NCBI RefSeq assembly: GCF_017313765.1
Contig: NZ_JAFLNC010000003.1
Coordinates: 124,001 to 188,000 of the forward strand
Source: Sneathiella sedimenti
GTDB lineage: Bacteria > Pseudomonadota > Alphaproteobacteria > Sneathiellales > Sneathiellaceae
Reading direction: 5' to 3'
DNA: 64,000 nt
Shown: positions 24,764 through 32,420 of the stretch, in pieces
Numbering within the stretch: position 1 is the stretch's first letter
Layout: each line of letters starts with the position of its first letter
The notes under the pieces: model-generated
The model's database searches: none
The model's input: only the letters and a program-made list of their open reading frames with translations
Told to the model about the DNA's origin: nothing
Made by a program: the position numbers and the translations under genes

Positions 24764-27583
24764 ATGAGCAGCAACGACGAAAAAAAACCGCTCAGTGTCG
24801 AAGAGCTAGAAGATCTGGTTGCATCGACCGACGTAGGTGGCCGTAATCCGTCGAACCGGAATATCGCTCTGCTAATTGCGGCTCTGGCCCTGATTTGGTC
24901 GTTGTGGCAAGTATGGATTGCCTCGCCAATTCCGTATATTTTTGGCTGGGGTGTCTTTTCAGGCAAGGAAGCCCGCCCTATTCATCTGGCCTTTTCGTTG
25001 ATACTGGCTTTTCTCGCCTATCCAGCCTTCAAAAGATCTCCACGGGATCACGTGCCCGCTTTTGACTGGCTGCTTGGCATTCTCGGTATTTTTACGACGA
25101 TGTATCTCGTCTTTTTCGATAGTGCCATCGCGGACAGCTTGATGGGCTCCCGTCTTTCTGACCGGCCCGGAAATCCGAATTTGGTGGATATCGTCGTTGC
25201 CTGTGTTGGTGTCGTTGTCCTTTTGGAGGCAACCAGGCGCGCGCTTGGTCCGCCTTTGATGATCGTCGCCATGGTATTTCTTGGATATACCTTCCTGGGC
25301 CCCTATGCGCCCGGAATTCTTGCCTGGAAAGGTGCAAGTTTTGGGGCGGTTGCGGATCACCAATGGCTTTCTTCGGAAGGCGTCTTCGGTATCGCCCTTG
25401 GTGTATCGACAGGCCTCGTGTTTCTTTTCGTGTTGTTTGGTGCGTTGCTCGATAAGGCCGGCGCGGGCAATTACTTCATTAAAGTTGCCTTTTCCCTTAT
25501 GGGGCATATGCGGGGTGGGCCTGCAAAGGCGGCTGTCGTGGCCTCCGGCATGACAGGATTAATATCCGGTTCGTCAATCGCCAATGTGGTCACAACCGGC
25601 ACCTTCACCATTCCCATGATGAAACGCGTCGGGTTTAATGCGGAAAAGGCGGGTGCCGTCGAGGTGGCGTCTTCCGTTAATGGCCAGATTATGCCGCCTG
25701 TGATGGGCGCTGCGGCCTTCCTGATGGTTGAATATGTTGATATCAGTTATTTTGAGGTCGTAAAGCACGCATTTGTGCCTGCTATCATCTCCTATATTGC
25801 TCTCGTCTACATCGTGCATCTGGAAGCCATGAAGCTGAATATGCAGGGCCTGGATAGGGTTGGAGACGTCAAGCCGATGAAGCTGGCGTTGTTATCGTTT
25901 GGTATTACCCTTGCGACCATCCTCATTCTGGGAGGCGGTATCTATTATCTGTCTGAATTGTTCCACCTGCTGGATACCTCCCTAAACCGACTTATTGCAA
26001 TCCTGATCCTGATTTTACTTCAGGTTGGCATCTTCAAAGTAGCTGTTGAGAAAGCGGAAGAGGGGACGAAAGCAAAGATATTCTCCAAGGGGGCACTGAT
26101 CCTCTGCAACATAGTAATTGCCAGTTTCGCAATCTTCTTTGCCGTAGACCTCTTGCGGCAACTCGTCGGTCCGACCCTTACGCCCTGGATTGCCGGTGCG
26201 GCGGTGCTTCTTGTCTATGTTTATCTGACGTCAATTTGCGCCAGGTATCCCGACCTCGTCGTTGATGATTCGAATGCGCCGATTACAACGCTTCCGGCAC
26301 CTGGCCCGACCGTTATGGCGGGATTACATTTCGTGTTGCCGGTTGGTGTTCTGATCTGGTGTCTGATGATTGAACGCTTGTCGCCTGAACTCTCCGCTTT
26401 CTGGGCCGTTGCGTTGATGATTTTTATCCTTCTTACTCAGCGACGCCTGTTTGCGTTATTCCGGAAAGAAGCAGGATCAGGGACATTCAAGCGTGGCTTT
26501 GACGAATTTATCGAAGGCATGATCGCAGGTGCCCGTAATATGATCGGCATCGGCATCGCAACCGCGTCGGCAGGAATTATTGTCGGTACGGTTTCACAGA
26601 CCGGTGTCGGCCTGGTTCTGGCGGAGCTCGTTGAATTTCTGTCCCAGGGACAGATTATGCTGATCCTGGTTTTTACGGCGGTGTTAAGCCTCATTCTGGG
26701 GATGGGCTTGCCTACAACGGCCAACTATATCGTTGTCTCGTCGCTTTTGGCACCGGTGATCGTAAGCCTGGGACAGCAAAACGGGCTTATTGTCCCTCTT
26801 ATTGCTGTCCATTTGTTTGTTTTCTATTTCGGGATTATGGCCGATGTTACGCCTCCGGTAGGCCTTGCGTCATTCGCGGCCGCGGCAGTTTCAGGTGGTG
26901 ACCCGATCCGAACCGGTTTTGTTGCCTTCTTCTATTCCCTACGAACAGCTATTTTGCCGTTCTTGTTCATCTTCAACACAGATTTGCTGTTGATTGATGT
27001 AACACCGGTGCAGGGATTTATTGTCTTTATCGTTGCCACTGTGGCCATATTGCTTTTTACGGCTGGAACACAGGGGTATTTTATGACCAAGTCGAAATTT
27101 TGGGAATCGATATTGCTCATCTTGATCGCATTTACCTTGTTCCGACCCGGTTTCTGGATGGATATTATTTCCCCGCCCTTCGATAAAGCGGACCCGGTTG
27201 GAATAGTCGAGGCTGTTCAGAATGCACCGGCGGGATCGGAGTTGCGGTTTATTGTCCAGGGTTTGGACGATGTTGGCGACGAGCTGGTTTTTACGGCGGT
27301 TATGCCAATTGGAGATGAAGCGACTGGCGAGGAAAGACTTGAAGATTATGGCCTTCAGATACTGATCGAAGATAATAAGGTCATCATTGATAACGCAGTG
27401 TTTGACAGTCCTGCACAAGCTGCCGGCCTCGATTTTGATCAACAGATTCTGACGATCCTGGTTCCAGTGAGCCAGCCTGCGAAGGAGCTGTTGTACATAC
27501 CCGCCATCTTGCTTCTTGGTGGCATCTATTGGCTGCAACGTCGCCGACAACGGCTTGGTTTTTCATCGACCAGCACCGCGTAA
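24764..27583 (+). CDS. TAXI-TRAP transporter fused permease (DctQM-like, with C-terminal DUF3394-type domain)
   Basis: A 939-residue inner-membrane protein, with about four N-terminal helices (small-subunit part), the 12-helix DctM-like core and extra C-terminal helices. Diagnostic core segments are SGSSIANVVTTGTFTIPMMK and MPPVMGAAAFLMVEYV in the first repeat, and LGMGLPTTANYIVVSSLLAP and FYFGIMADVTPPVGLASFAA in the second. After residue 770 comes a soluble stretch (about 805-905) and a final helix, as in permeases annotated with a DUF3394 tail. The good ribosome site GAGGGGGAG precedes the start. It works with the TAXI binding protein and is followed 16 bp later by a universal stress protein gene. 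Confidence 0.9.
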   Translation: MSSNDEKKPLSVEELEDLVASTDVGGRNPSNRNIALLIAALALIWSLWQVWIASPIPYIFGWGVFSGKEARPIHLAFSLILAFLAYPAFKRSPRDHVPAFDWLLGILGIFTTMYLVFFDSAIADSLMGSRLSDRPGNPNLVDIVVACVGVVVLLEATRRALGPPLMIVAMVFLGYTFLGPYAPGILAWKGASFGAVADHQWLSSEGVFGIALGVSTGLVFLFVLFGALLDKAGAGNYFIKVAFSLMGHMRGGPAKAAVVASGMTGLISGSSIANVVTTGTFTIPMMKRVGFNAEKAGAVEVASSVNGQIMPPVMGAAAFLMVEYVDISYFEVVKHAFVPAIISYIALVYIVHLEAMKLNMQGLDRVGDVKPMKLALLSFGITLATILILGGGIYYLSELFHLLDTSLNRLIAILILILLQVGIFKVAVEKAEEGTKAKIFSKGALILCNIVIASFAIFFAVDLLRQLVGPTLTPWIAGAAVLLVYVYLTSICARYPDLVVDDSNAPITTLPAPGPTVMAGLHFVLPVGVLIWCLMIERLSPELSAFWAVALMIFILLTQRRLFALFRKEAGSGTFKRGFDEFIEGMIAGARNMIGIGIATASAGIIVGTVSQTGVGLVLAELVEFLSQGQIMLILVFTAVLSLILGMGLPTTANYIVVSSLLAPVIVSLGQQNGLIVPLIAVHLFVFYFGIMADVTPPVGLASFAAAAVSGGDPIRTGFVAFFYSLRTAILPFLFIFNTDLLLIDVTPVQGFIVFIVATVAILLFTAGTQGYFMTKSKFWESILLILIAFTLFRPGFWMDIISPPFDKADPVGIVEAVQNAPAGSELRFIVQGLDDVGDELVFTAVMPIGDEATGEERLEDYGLQILIEDNKVIIDNAVFDSPAQAAGLDFDQQILTILVPVSQPAKELLYIPAILLLGGIYWLQRRRQRLGFSSTSTA

Positions 27584-27599
27584 ATGAGGGGAGAATAGA

Positions 27600-28028
27600 A
27601 TGTTCAAGGATATCTTGCTTGCTGTGGATATCGAGGATATGCAGTCATGGAAAAAGCCTGTTGTGGTGGCGACGGAATATGCCAGGGCTTTTAACTCCAA
27701 TTTGCATATTATAACAGTGGTCCCGGACTTTGGCATGAGTATTGTCGGTTCATTCTTTCCCAAGGATCATGAAAAAAAGATGGTTGAAAAGGCTAATGAA
27801 ACACTCCACAAATTTGTGAAGGAGCATGTTTCTGAAGATATTCATGTCCAGCATATTATCGGCCTCGGGTCGATATATGAGGAGATTCTTCGGGTAAGCC
27901 GGGAAATCAAATCTGATTTGATTATAATGGGAACGCATCGGCCCAAAGTGCAGGACTACCTGCTTGGTCCCAACGCGGCGCGGGTGACCCGCCATGCCAC
28001 CTGTTCAGTGATGGTGGTGCGGGATTAA
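27600..28028 (+). CDS. Universal stress protein, UspA family
   Basis: A 142-residue single-domain Usp protein. The N-terminal strand MFKDILLAVDIED is typical, and the ATP-binding signature near the C-terminus reads MGTHRPKVQDYLLGPNAARVTRHATCSVMVV, close to the G-2x-G-9x-G(S/T) pattern (GTHR, LLGPNAARV, CSVMVV). It starts 16 bp after the TRAP permease gene. A Usp gene beside a TRAP permease is a recurring arrangement; in TeaABC-type ectoine transporters the Usp-like protein binds ATP and tunes the transporter. A similar role is likely here. Confidence 0.88.
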   Translation: MFKDILLAVDIEDMQSWKKPVVVATEYARAFNSNLHIITVVPDFGMSIVGSFFPKDHEKKMVEKANETLHKFVKEHVSEDIHVQHIIGLGSIYEEILRVSREIKSDLIIMGTHRPKVQDYLLGPNAARVTRHATCSVMVVRD

Positions 28029-28272
28029 CGTTCGTCGATTGGGTGTGAAATAAACCAACTACAATTCCGGTTTGTAGTGCGAACAACCGCGCGTGATGAA
28101 TTCCAAGGGCACGGATTGATTGATATGTTCTTCTCAATCAGGTAACGCGCTGGCTGAAGCTGTCGCGGCGGCGATGGCGGTGAAAACCTGCTTTGCCAGT
28201 CGACCGATCATGACTGGTGGCAAATCAGGATTTCTGAGCTAGTATCATCGCTAAAAATCTGTGAGGAGCGAT

Positions 28273-28716
28273 ATGAAGCGACAAGAACATCACCGGTATA
28301 GGAATATCATCAAACAGTATTATGAGGGCTGTTCTACGGCAGATTTCGATTTGATGATGTCCACCTTTGATCCGGAAATCGTCCATTATTTTGTTGACCA
28401 CAGTCCGGTATATGGCGCTGAGGCTTTGGCGAACTATTGGATGAAGGTCGGCCCAAAAACAAAGGCCTCTTGGGTAATGGATCATATCATCGTTCAGGAA
28501 CCGGAAGCGGTGATCGAGTGGAGTATGCCCTGGACCCCGCCGAGCGACCAAAAGCGTCAGCTGTTACGGGGGACGGAATGGTATTTATTTAAAGATGATA
28601 AGATAACAGAGATCCGTAGCTATCATAATAATCACTACTTACAGGATACGAAGAACCGAGAGCTCTGGGGCTTTCCGTACGAAGAACGCGGATACGCACC
28701 GCAAGTGTCGGACTAA
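28273..28716 (+). CDS. SnoaL-like / NTF2-fold protein
   Basis: A small protein of 147 residues from ATG 28273, which follows the ribosome site GAGGAG at 28263-28268; a GTG four codons earlier overlaps that site. The pattern of an N-terminal helix (YRNIIKQYYEGCSTADFDLMMSTF), then IVHYFVDHSPVYGAEALANYW and a final strand pair ending in KITEIRSYH, is that of the SnoaL-like NTF2 fold. Such proteins are small-molecule isomerases, hydrolases or binding proteins. No substrate can be given. It has its own 240-bp upstream gap and is followed by 420 bp without genes. Confidence 0.7.
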   Translation: MKRQEHHRYRNIIKQYYEGCSTADFDLMMSTFDPEIVHYFVDHSPVYGAEALANYWMKVGPKTKASWVMDHIIVQEPEAVIEWSMPWTPPSDQKRQLLRGTEWYLFKDDKITEIRSYHNNHYLQDTKNRELWGFPYEERGYAPQVSD

Positions 28717-29135
28717 CCGTATTCCATTCGCAGAGGGAAATTGCAGCAGTGTAAAATAATATCCAACGAGAAGGCATTTACTCAGCAATTCCGGGCCTGG
28801 GTTTGGATGGGACAGCGGCAGTAGCGTATCATCGCCCAACCGTTGACCGGCAAATCATAGGGACGAATAACTTCGGAGAGGGGAATGTTGTGAGTCGACC
28901 CCCTGTTTCAGGTCAATTTCAGGATAAACCCTACAGCAATTCAAAATTATAAGCGCTTTAAAATACAATCAGTTAGGTATTTTTATCTCGGTGAAATTTC
29001 CATTTATTAGCATCAGCGAAAAAAACGCTTGACGATTGGTCAAATCATTCTAAATATTCGCTTGCTTGGAAGTGTGGCGACAGAATCGACGATTGTCGCG
29101 CGACGGCCCCTTCTGACACAGAGAACCATCTTAAG
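28717..29135. other. Intergenic region upstream of the kamA cluster
   Basis: About 420 bp with no gene seen; AT-rich in the second half. It includes the perfect palindrome AAGCGCTT (28951-28958), of the LacI-operator type, and a possible promoter at 29029-29056. Confidence 0.4.
29029..29056 (+). promoter_or_regulatory. Possible promoter of the kamA cluster
   Basis: TTGACG at 29029-29034 is a good -35 box. After 16 nt comes TAAATA at 29051-29056, a weak -10 box. Transcription would begin about 70 nt before the kamA start. The spacer contains the imperfect inverted repeat GATT-5-AATC. Evidence is only sequence resemblance. Confidence 0.3.
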
Positions 29136-30446
29136 ATGAACTCACTTATGTCTGGTCAAGCGGCAAAGGAGGCCGCTAAGCCGCCCAGTCGACGCTTACT
29201 TCAAAGCGCAGACTTTAAATCCCTTCCCCATATTGTTGCAGACAGCACCGCGTTTGCGGAAACGACTGCATTTCCGATATCGGAGCGATCCCGCGTCTTC
29301 AAGGACCGGTTCTTCCCTGCCGCGAGCGACGCGGAATGGCTGGACTGGCGCTGGCAGCTCAGAAACCGGATCAGGTCCCTCGCGGGTCTTGAACGGATTT
29401 TCAATCTTACGGACGACGAACGTGACGCGGTATCGCGCCATACTGGTTCGTTGCCAATGGGCATCACCCCTTATTATGCAAGCTTGATGAGCCTGGACAA
29501 TCCGTCCGAGGGTCTGCGGCGTACGCATATCCCGGTTGGTGATGAATTCATCAAGATGCCGGGTGAGGCCGACGATCCACTTGGTGAGGATCACGACGCG
29601 GCGGTGCCGGGTCTTGTGCATCGTTATCCGGACCGGGTGTTGTTCCTCGCAACGGGTTTCTGTTCGACTTACTGCCGCTATTGCACGAGATCGCGCATGG
29701 TCGGTGAAGCTGGCGGTGAATATGAATTCTCTAAATCCCAGTGGGAGAAGGCGTTCGATTATATCGCAGCGCATCCTGAAATCCGTGACGTACTGATTTC
29801 GGGCGGCGACCCACTGACCTTGTCGGATGACCGTCTCGATTATCTGCTGACGCGGCTTCGGGCGATCGAGCATGTGGAGTTTATTCGCATCGGCTCAAAG
29901 ATCCCGGTGGTGATGCCCATGCGGATTACCAAGTCACTGACAGATATGTTGAAAAAGCATCATCCGTTGTGGATGAGCATTCATTTCACTCATCCGGATG
30001 AATTGACACCGGAAGTGACCGAGTCGACCGCGCGGCTTGCCGACGCGGGTATTCCGCTTGGCAGTCAGACGGTTTTGCTGAAAGGTATCAATGACGATAT
30101 CTCGATCATAAAGCCATTGATGCACGGTTTGCTCAAACGCCGGGTGAAACCTTATTATCTTTATCAATGCGACCCGATTACCGGGTCTTCGCATTTCCGG
30201 ACCCCGGTGGCAAAGGGCCTTGAAATCATAGAGGGATTGCGTGGTCACACGACGGGCTATGCCATTCCCACATATGTGATTGATGCGCCTGGCGGCGGCG
30301 GCAAGATTCCGCTACTTCCTGACTATGTCGTTGGCCGCGATGGTGAAGACCTTATCCTCCGTAACTTCGAGGGCGGGACCTATCGTTACCATGATCCTGG
30401 CGGTGTAATCGGGTCTGAACCCTGCCATCAGGAGGCCGCGCAATGA
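29136..30446 (+). CDS. kamA: Lysine 2,3-aminomutase-type radical SAM enzyme (KamA family)
   Basis: PLP-dependent radical SAM aminomutase, 436 residues. The cluster-binding cysteines are C176, C180 and C183 in CSTYCRYC. The PLP lysine is K390 in DAPGGGGK. The two aspartates that bind the side-chain amine of lysine in Clostridium lysine 2,3-aminomutase (D293 and D330) have counterparts D346 in YQCDPITG and D383 in VIDAPG, with the same spacing of 37; glutamate 2,3-aminomutases carry Lys and Asn there. The predicted reaction is therefore L-lysine to beta-lysine. It is the first of four genes overlapping or nearly touching; the usual partner beta-lysine acetyltransferase AblB is absent as a separate gene. 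An overlap of 4 bp joins it to the next gene. Confidence 0.88.
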   Translation: MNSLMSGQAAKEAAKPPSRRLLQSADFKSLPHIVADSTAFAETTAFPISERSRVFKDRFFPAASDAEWLDWRWQLRNRIRSLAGLERIFNLTDDERDAVSRHTGSLPMGITPYYASLMSLDNPSEGLRRTHIPVGDEFIKMPGEADDPLGEDHDAAVPGLVHRYPDRVLFLATGFCSTYCRYCTRSRMVGEAGGEYEFSKSQWEKAFDYIAAHPEIRDVLISGGDPLTLSDDRLDYLLTRLRAIEHVEFIRIGSKIPVVMPMRITKSLTDMLKKHHPLWMSIHFTHPDELTPEVTESTARLADAGIPLGSQTVLLKGINDDISIIKPLMHGLLKRRVKPYYLYQCDPITGSSHFRTPVAKGLEIIEGLRGHTTGYAIPTYVIDAPGGGGKIPLLPDYVVGRDGEDLILRNFEGGTYRYHDPGGVIGSEPCHQEAAQ

Positions 30447-31447
30447 AGCTCGGCCTCGTCTATGATCTGCGGGACGATTATCTCGCCATTGGCTTCTCGG
30501 AAGAGGAGACCGCTGAGTTCGATTCCCGGGCAACTATTGATGCTCTCGAAGGCGCCCTTGGACGTCTCGGATGGGATGTCCAACGGATCGGGCGTGGACA
30601 GGAACTCGCCCGCCAACTGGTCGGCGGGGAGCGGTTCGATCTTGTCTTTTCCATCGCAGAAGGCCTGCATGGGCGGTCTCGCGAGGCGCAGGTTCCGGCG
30701 CTTTGCGAGATGTTCGATCAACCATATGCCTTTTCCGATCCATTGACCATGGCGGTAACGCTGGATAAGCCTGTCGCCAAGCGCATCGTTCGGGACAGCG
30801 GCATTCCGACAGCGGATTTCGTTATTCTCGAGAGGGCAACGAGAGACTTGCCGGATATTGCTTTTCCGGCGTTCCTGAAACCGATTGCGGAAGGGACGGG
30901 CAAGGGCTGCGGCGGACGTTCCAAAGTTTCAAACAAGGTTGAGCTGAAACGCGAGGCCGCGCGGTTGATCGAGAAATTCCATCAGCCCGTGATTGCCGAG
31001 AGCTATCTCGCTGGACGCGAGTTCACTGTCGGTATCGTCGGTAATGGCGCGAATGCAAAGGTAATCGGGGTGATGGAAATTGCTGTCAAACCCGATGCGG
31101 ACAGCGGTATCTATAGTTACGAAATCAAGGAAAATTGGGAGCCATTTGTAACGCTTGCGCTGGTGGATGACGCAGAGGCACAGCTTGCGGGCACGCGGGC
31201 ATTGGCCGCCTATCATGCGCTTGGCTGCCGTGATGGGGCGCGGGTCGATCTTAAATCCGACAGCCAGGGTTCGCCGCAGTTTCTCGAAGTGAACCCGATC
31301 GCCGGATTACATCCGACCCATTCGGATTTACCGATCTTGACAACGAAGGCGGGCTTCAGTTACGACTGGCTGATTGGCGAAATCACAACGTCGGCAATCG
31401 CGCGCTATAATCTTCAAACTTCGGCTGCTGACATACGGGCGGCCTGA
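30443..31447 (+). CDS. ATP-grasp ligase, D-alanine--D-alanine ligase-like (first of two)
   Basis: A 334-residue ATP-grasp enzyme. Nucleotide-binding features are FPAFLKPIAEGTGKGCGG (near residue 135; from FLKPIAEG to GCGG) and ESYLAGREFTVGIVG. The metal-binding end is ARVDLKSD followed by FLEVNPIAGLHP, the E-x-N motif of D-Ala-D-Ala ligases. The N-terminal part has LVFSIAEGLHGRSREAQVPAL, where true D-Ala ligases have the conserved HGxxGEDG-type loop, so the acceptor site differs. The Ddl-type serine-tyrosine loop is not conserved. It is not expected to be the cell-wall ligase; in this cluster it more likely joins an amino acid to another through an acyl phosphate. The start codon overlaps kamA by 4 bp. 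Confidence 0.85.
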   Translation: MKLGLVYDLRDDYLAIGFSEEETAEFDSRATIDALEGALGRLGWDVQRIGRGQELARQLVGGERFDLVFSIAEGLHGRSREAQVPALCEMFDQPYAFSDPLTMAVTLDKPVAKRIVRDSGIPTADFVILERATRDLPDIAFPAFLKPIAEGTGKGCGGRSKVSNKVELKREAARLIEKFHQPVIAESYLAGREFTVGIVGNGANAKVIGVMEIAVKPDADSGIYSYEIKENWEPFVTLALVDDAEAQLAGTRALAAYHALGCRDGARVDLKSDSQGSPQFLEVNPIAGLHPTHSDLPILTTKAGFSYDWLIGEITTSAIARYNLQTSAADIRAA

Positions 31448-31454
31448 GACGTCA

Positions 31455-32420
31455 ATGGCAGACTATATCCCGGTCCTGCATGGTGGCACGGACCTCCGGG
31501 CGGACGAGCTTGACACCATTGAGAGCGCAAAATGTGTTGCAGCGGCGCTTGAACGCCTTGGCTATAGAAGCAATGTCATCGCGCTCGATATCGATTTTAC
31601 AATTATTGAAGAACTGGCCAAGGAACAGCCACTCGTGATTTTCAATCTCGTTGAGAGTATTCGCGGAAACGGCAGCCTTGGCCATCTCGCCTGCGCCCTG
31701 CTGGCGCATTTTCACCTTCCCTACACGGGAGCGGGGGAGACGGCCTTTTTTCAGAGCAATTCGAAACGGCTTTCTAAGTCGCTACTTCGGGCGTCAAATC
31801 TGCCGACTCCTAGGGAATGGGCTGGCGCGGTACCTGCAGGTCAGACGGTCATTATCAAATCAGTCAATGAGCATGCATCTTACGGTATGGATCAACAGTC
31901 CATTGTCGAGGGGCATGAGGCGGAAGACGAGATCATCAGAAGAGAGGCGCAATTCGGCGGTCGCTTTTTCGCCGAAGCCTATATTCCGGGGCGGGAGTTC
32001 AATATTTCGCTTCTGGAATCAAAGACGGGACTACAGGTTCTGCCGATCGCGGAAATGCATTTTGATGGATTGCCCGAGGGTGTTTATCCAATTGTTGACT
32101 ATAATGCCAAGTGGGACGAGGAAAGTGATGTCAATCATCACACCCGGCGCAGGTTTGGCTTGGAGGAGCAAGAGCCGGACCTTGCGGCAGAACTCAGGCG
32201 CTTGTGCGTTGACTGTTGGTTTGCCGCGGACCTCAGTGGTTACGCGCGGGTCGATTTTCGCGTTGATGCCAAGGGCCGGATTTTTATCCTCGAGTATAAC
32301 GCCAATCCCTGCCTCGCGCGGGATGCAGGTTTCGCGGCGGCTCTCACGGAGGCCGGTATGAGCTATGAAGAAGGTATCCAAATGATTGTCGATGCGGCCC
32401 TTGCGAAGGAAGTGAACTGA
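31455..32420 (+). CDS. ATP-grasp ligase, D-alanine--D-alanine ligase-like (second of two)
   Basis: A 321-residue ATP-grasp protein, started at ATG 31455, 7 bp after the previous stop; the frame is open further upstream, but that part overlaps the preceding gene. Motifs include LVIFNLVESIRGNGSLGHLACALL (N-terminal, quoted from FNLVESIRG to HLACA), TVIIKSVNEHASYGMD for ATP binding, YIPGREFNISLLE, and the metal-binding ARVDFRVDAKG and FILEYNANPC (E-x-N). It is clearly related to the preceding ligase but diverged, which suggests two successive condensations with different substrates. Its stop overlaps the next start by one base (TGATG). Confidence 0.84.
   Translation: MADYIPVLHGGTDLRADELDTIESAKCVAAALERLGYRSNVIALDIDFTIIEELAKEQPLVIFNLVESIRGNGSLGHLACALLAHFHLPYTGAGETAFFQSNSKRLSKSLLRASNLPTPREWAGAVPAGQTVIIKSVNEHASYGMDQQSIVEGHEAEDEIIRREAQFGGRFFAEAYIPGREFNISLLESKTGLQVLPIAEMHFDGLPEGVYPIVDYNAKWDEESDVNHHTRRRFGLEEQEPDLAAELRRLCVDCWFAADLSGYARVDFRVDAKGRIFILEYNANPCLARDAGFAAALTEAGMSYEEGIQMIVDAALAKEVN

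Noticed and set aside
24959-25507. A 182-codon frame opposite the TRAP fused permease
   Set aside because: Antisense shadow of a conserved gene; no motif and no start signal.
26939-27550. A 203-codon frame opposite the end of the TRAP permease
   Set aside because: Antisense shadow; the plus-strand gene is intact and family-typical throughout.
28951-28958. AAGCGCTT as a LacI-type operator for the kamA cluster
   Set aside because: Only eight bases are palindromic, it is 180 bp from the start codon, and no LacI-family gene is present.
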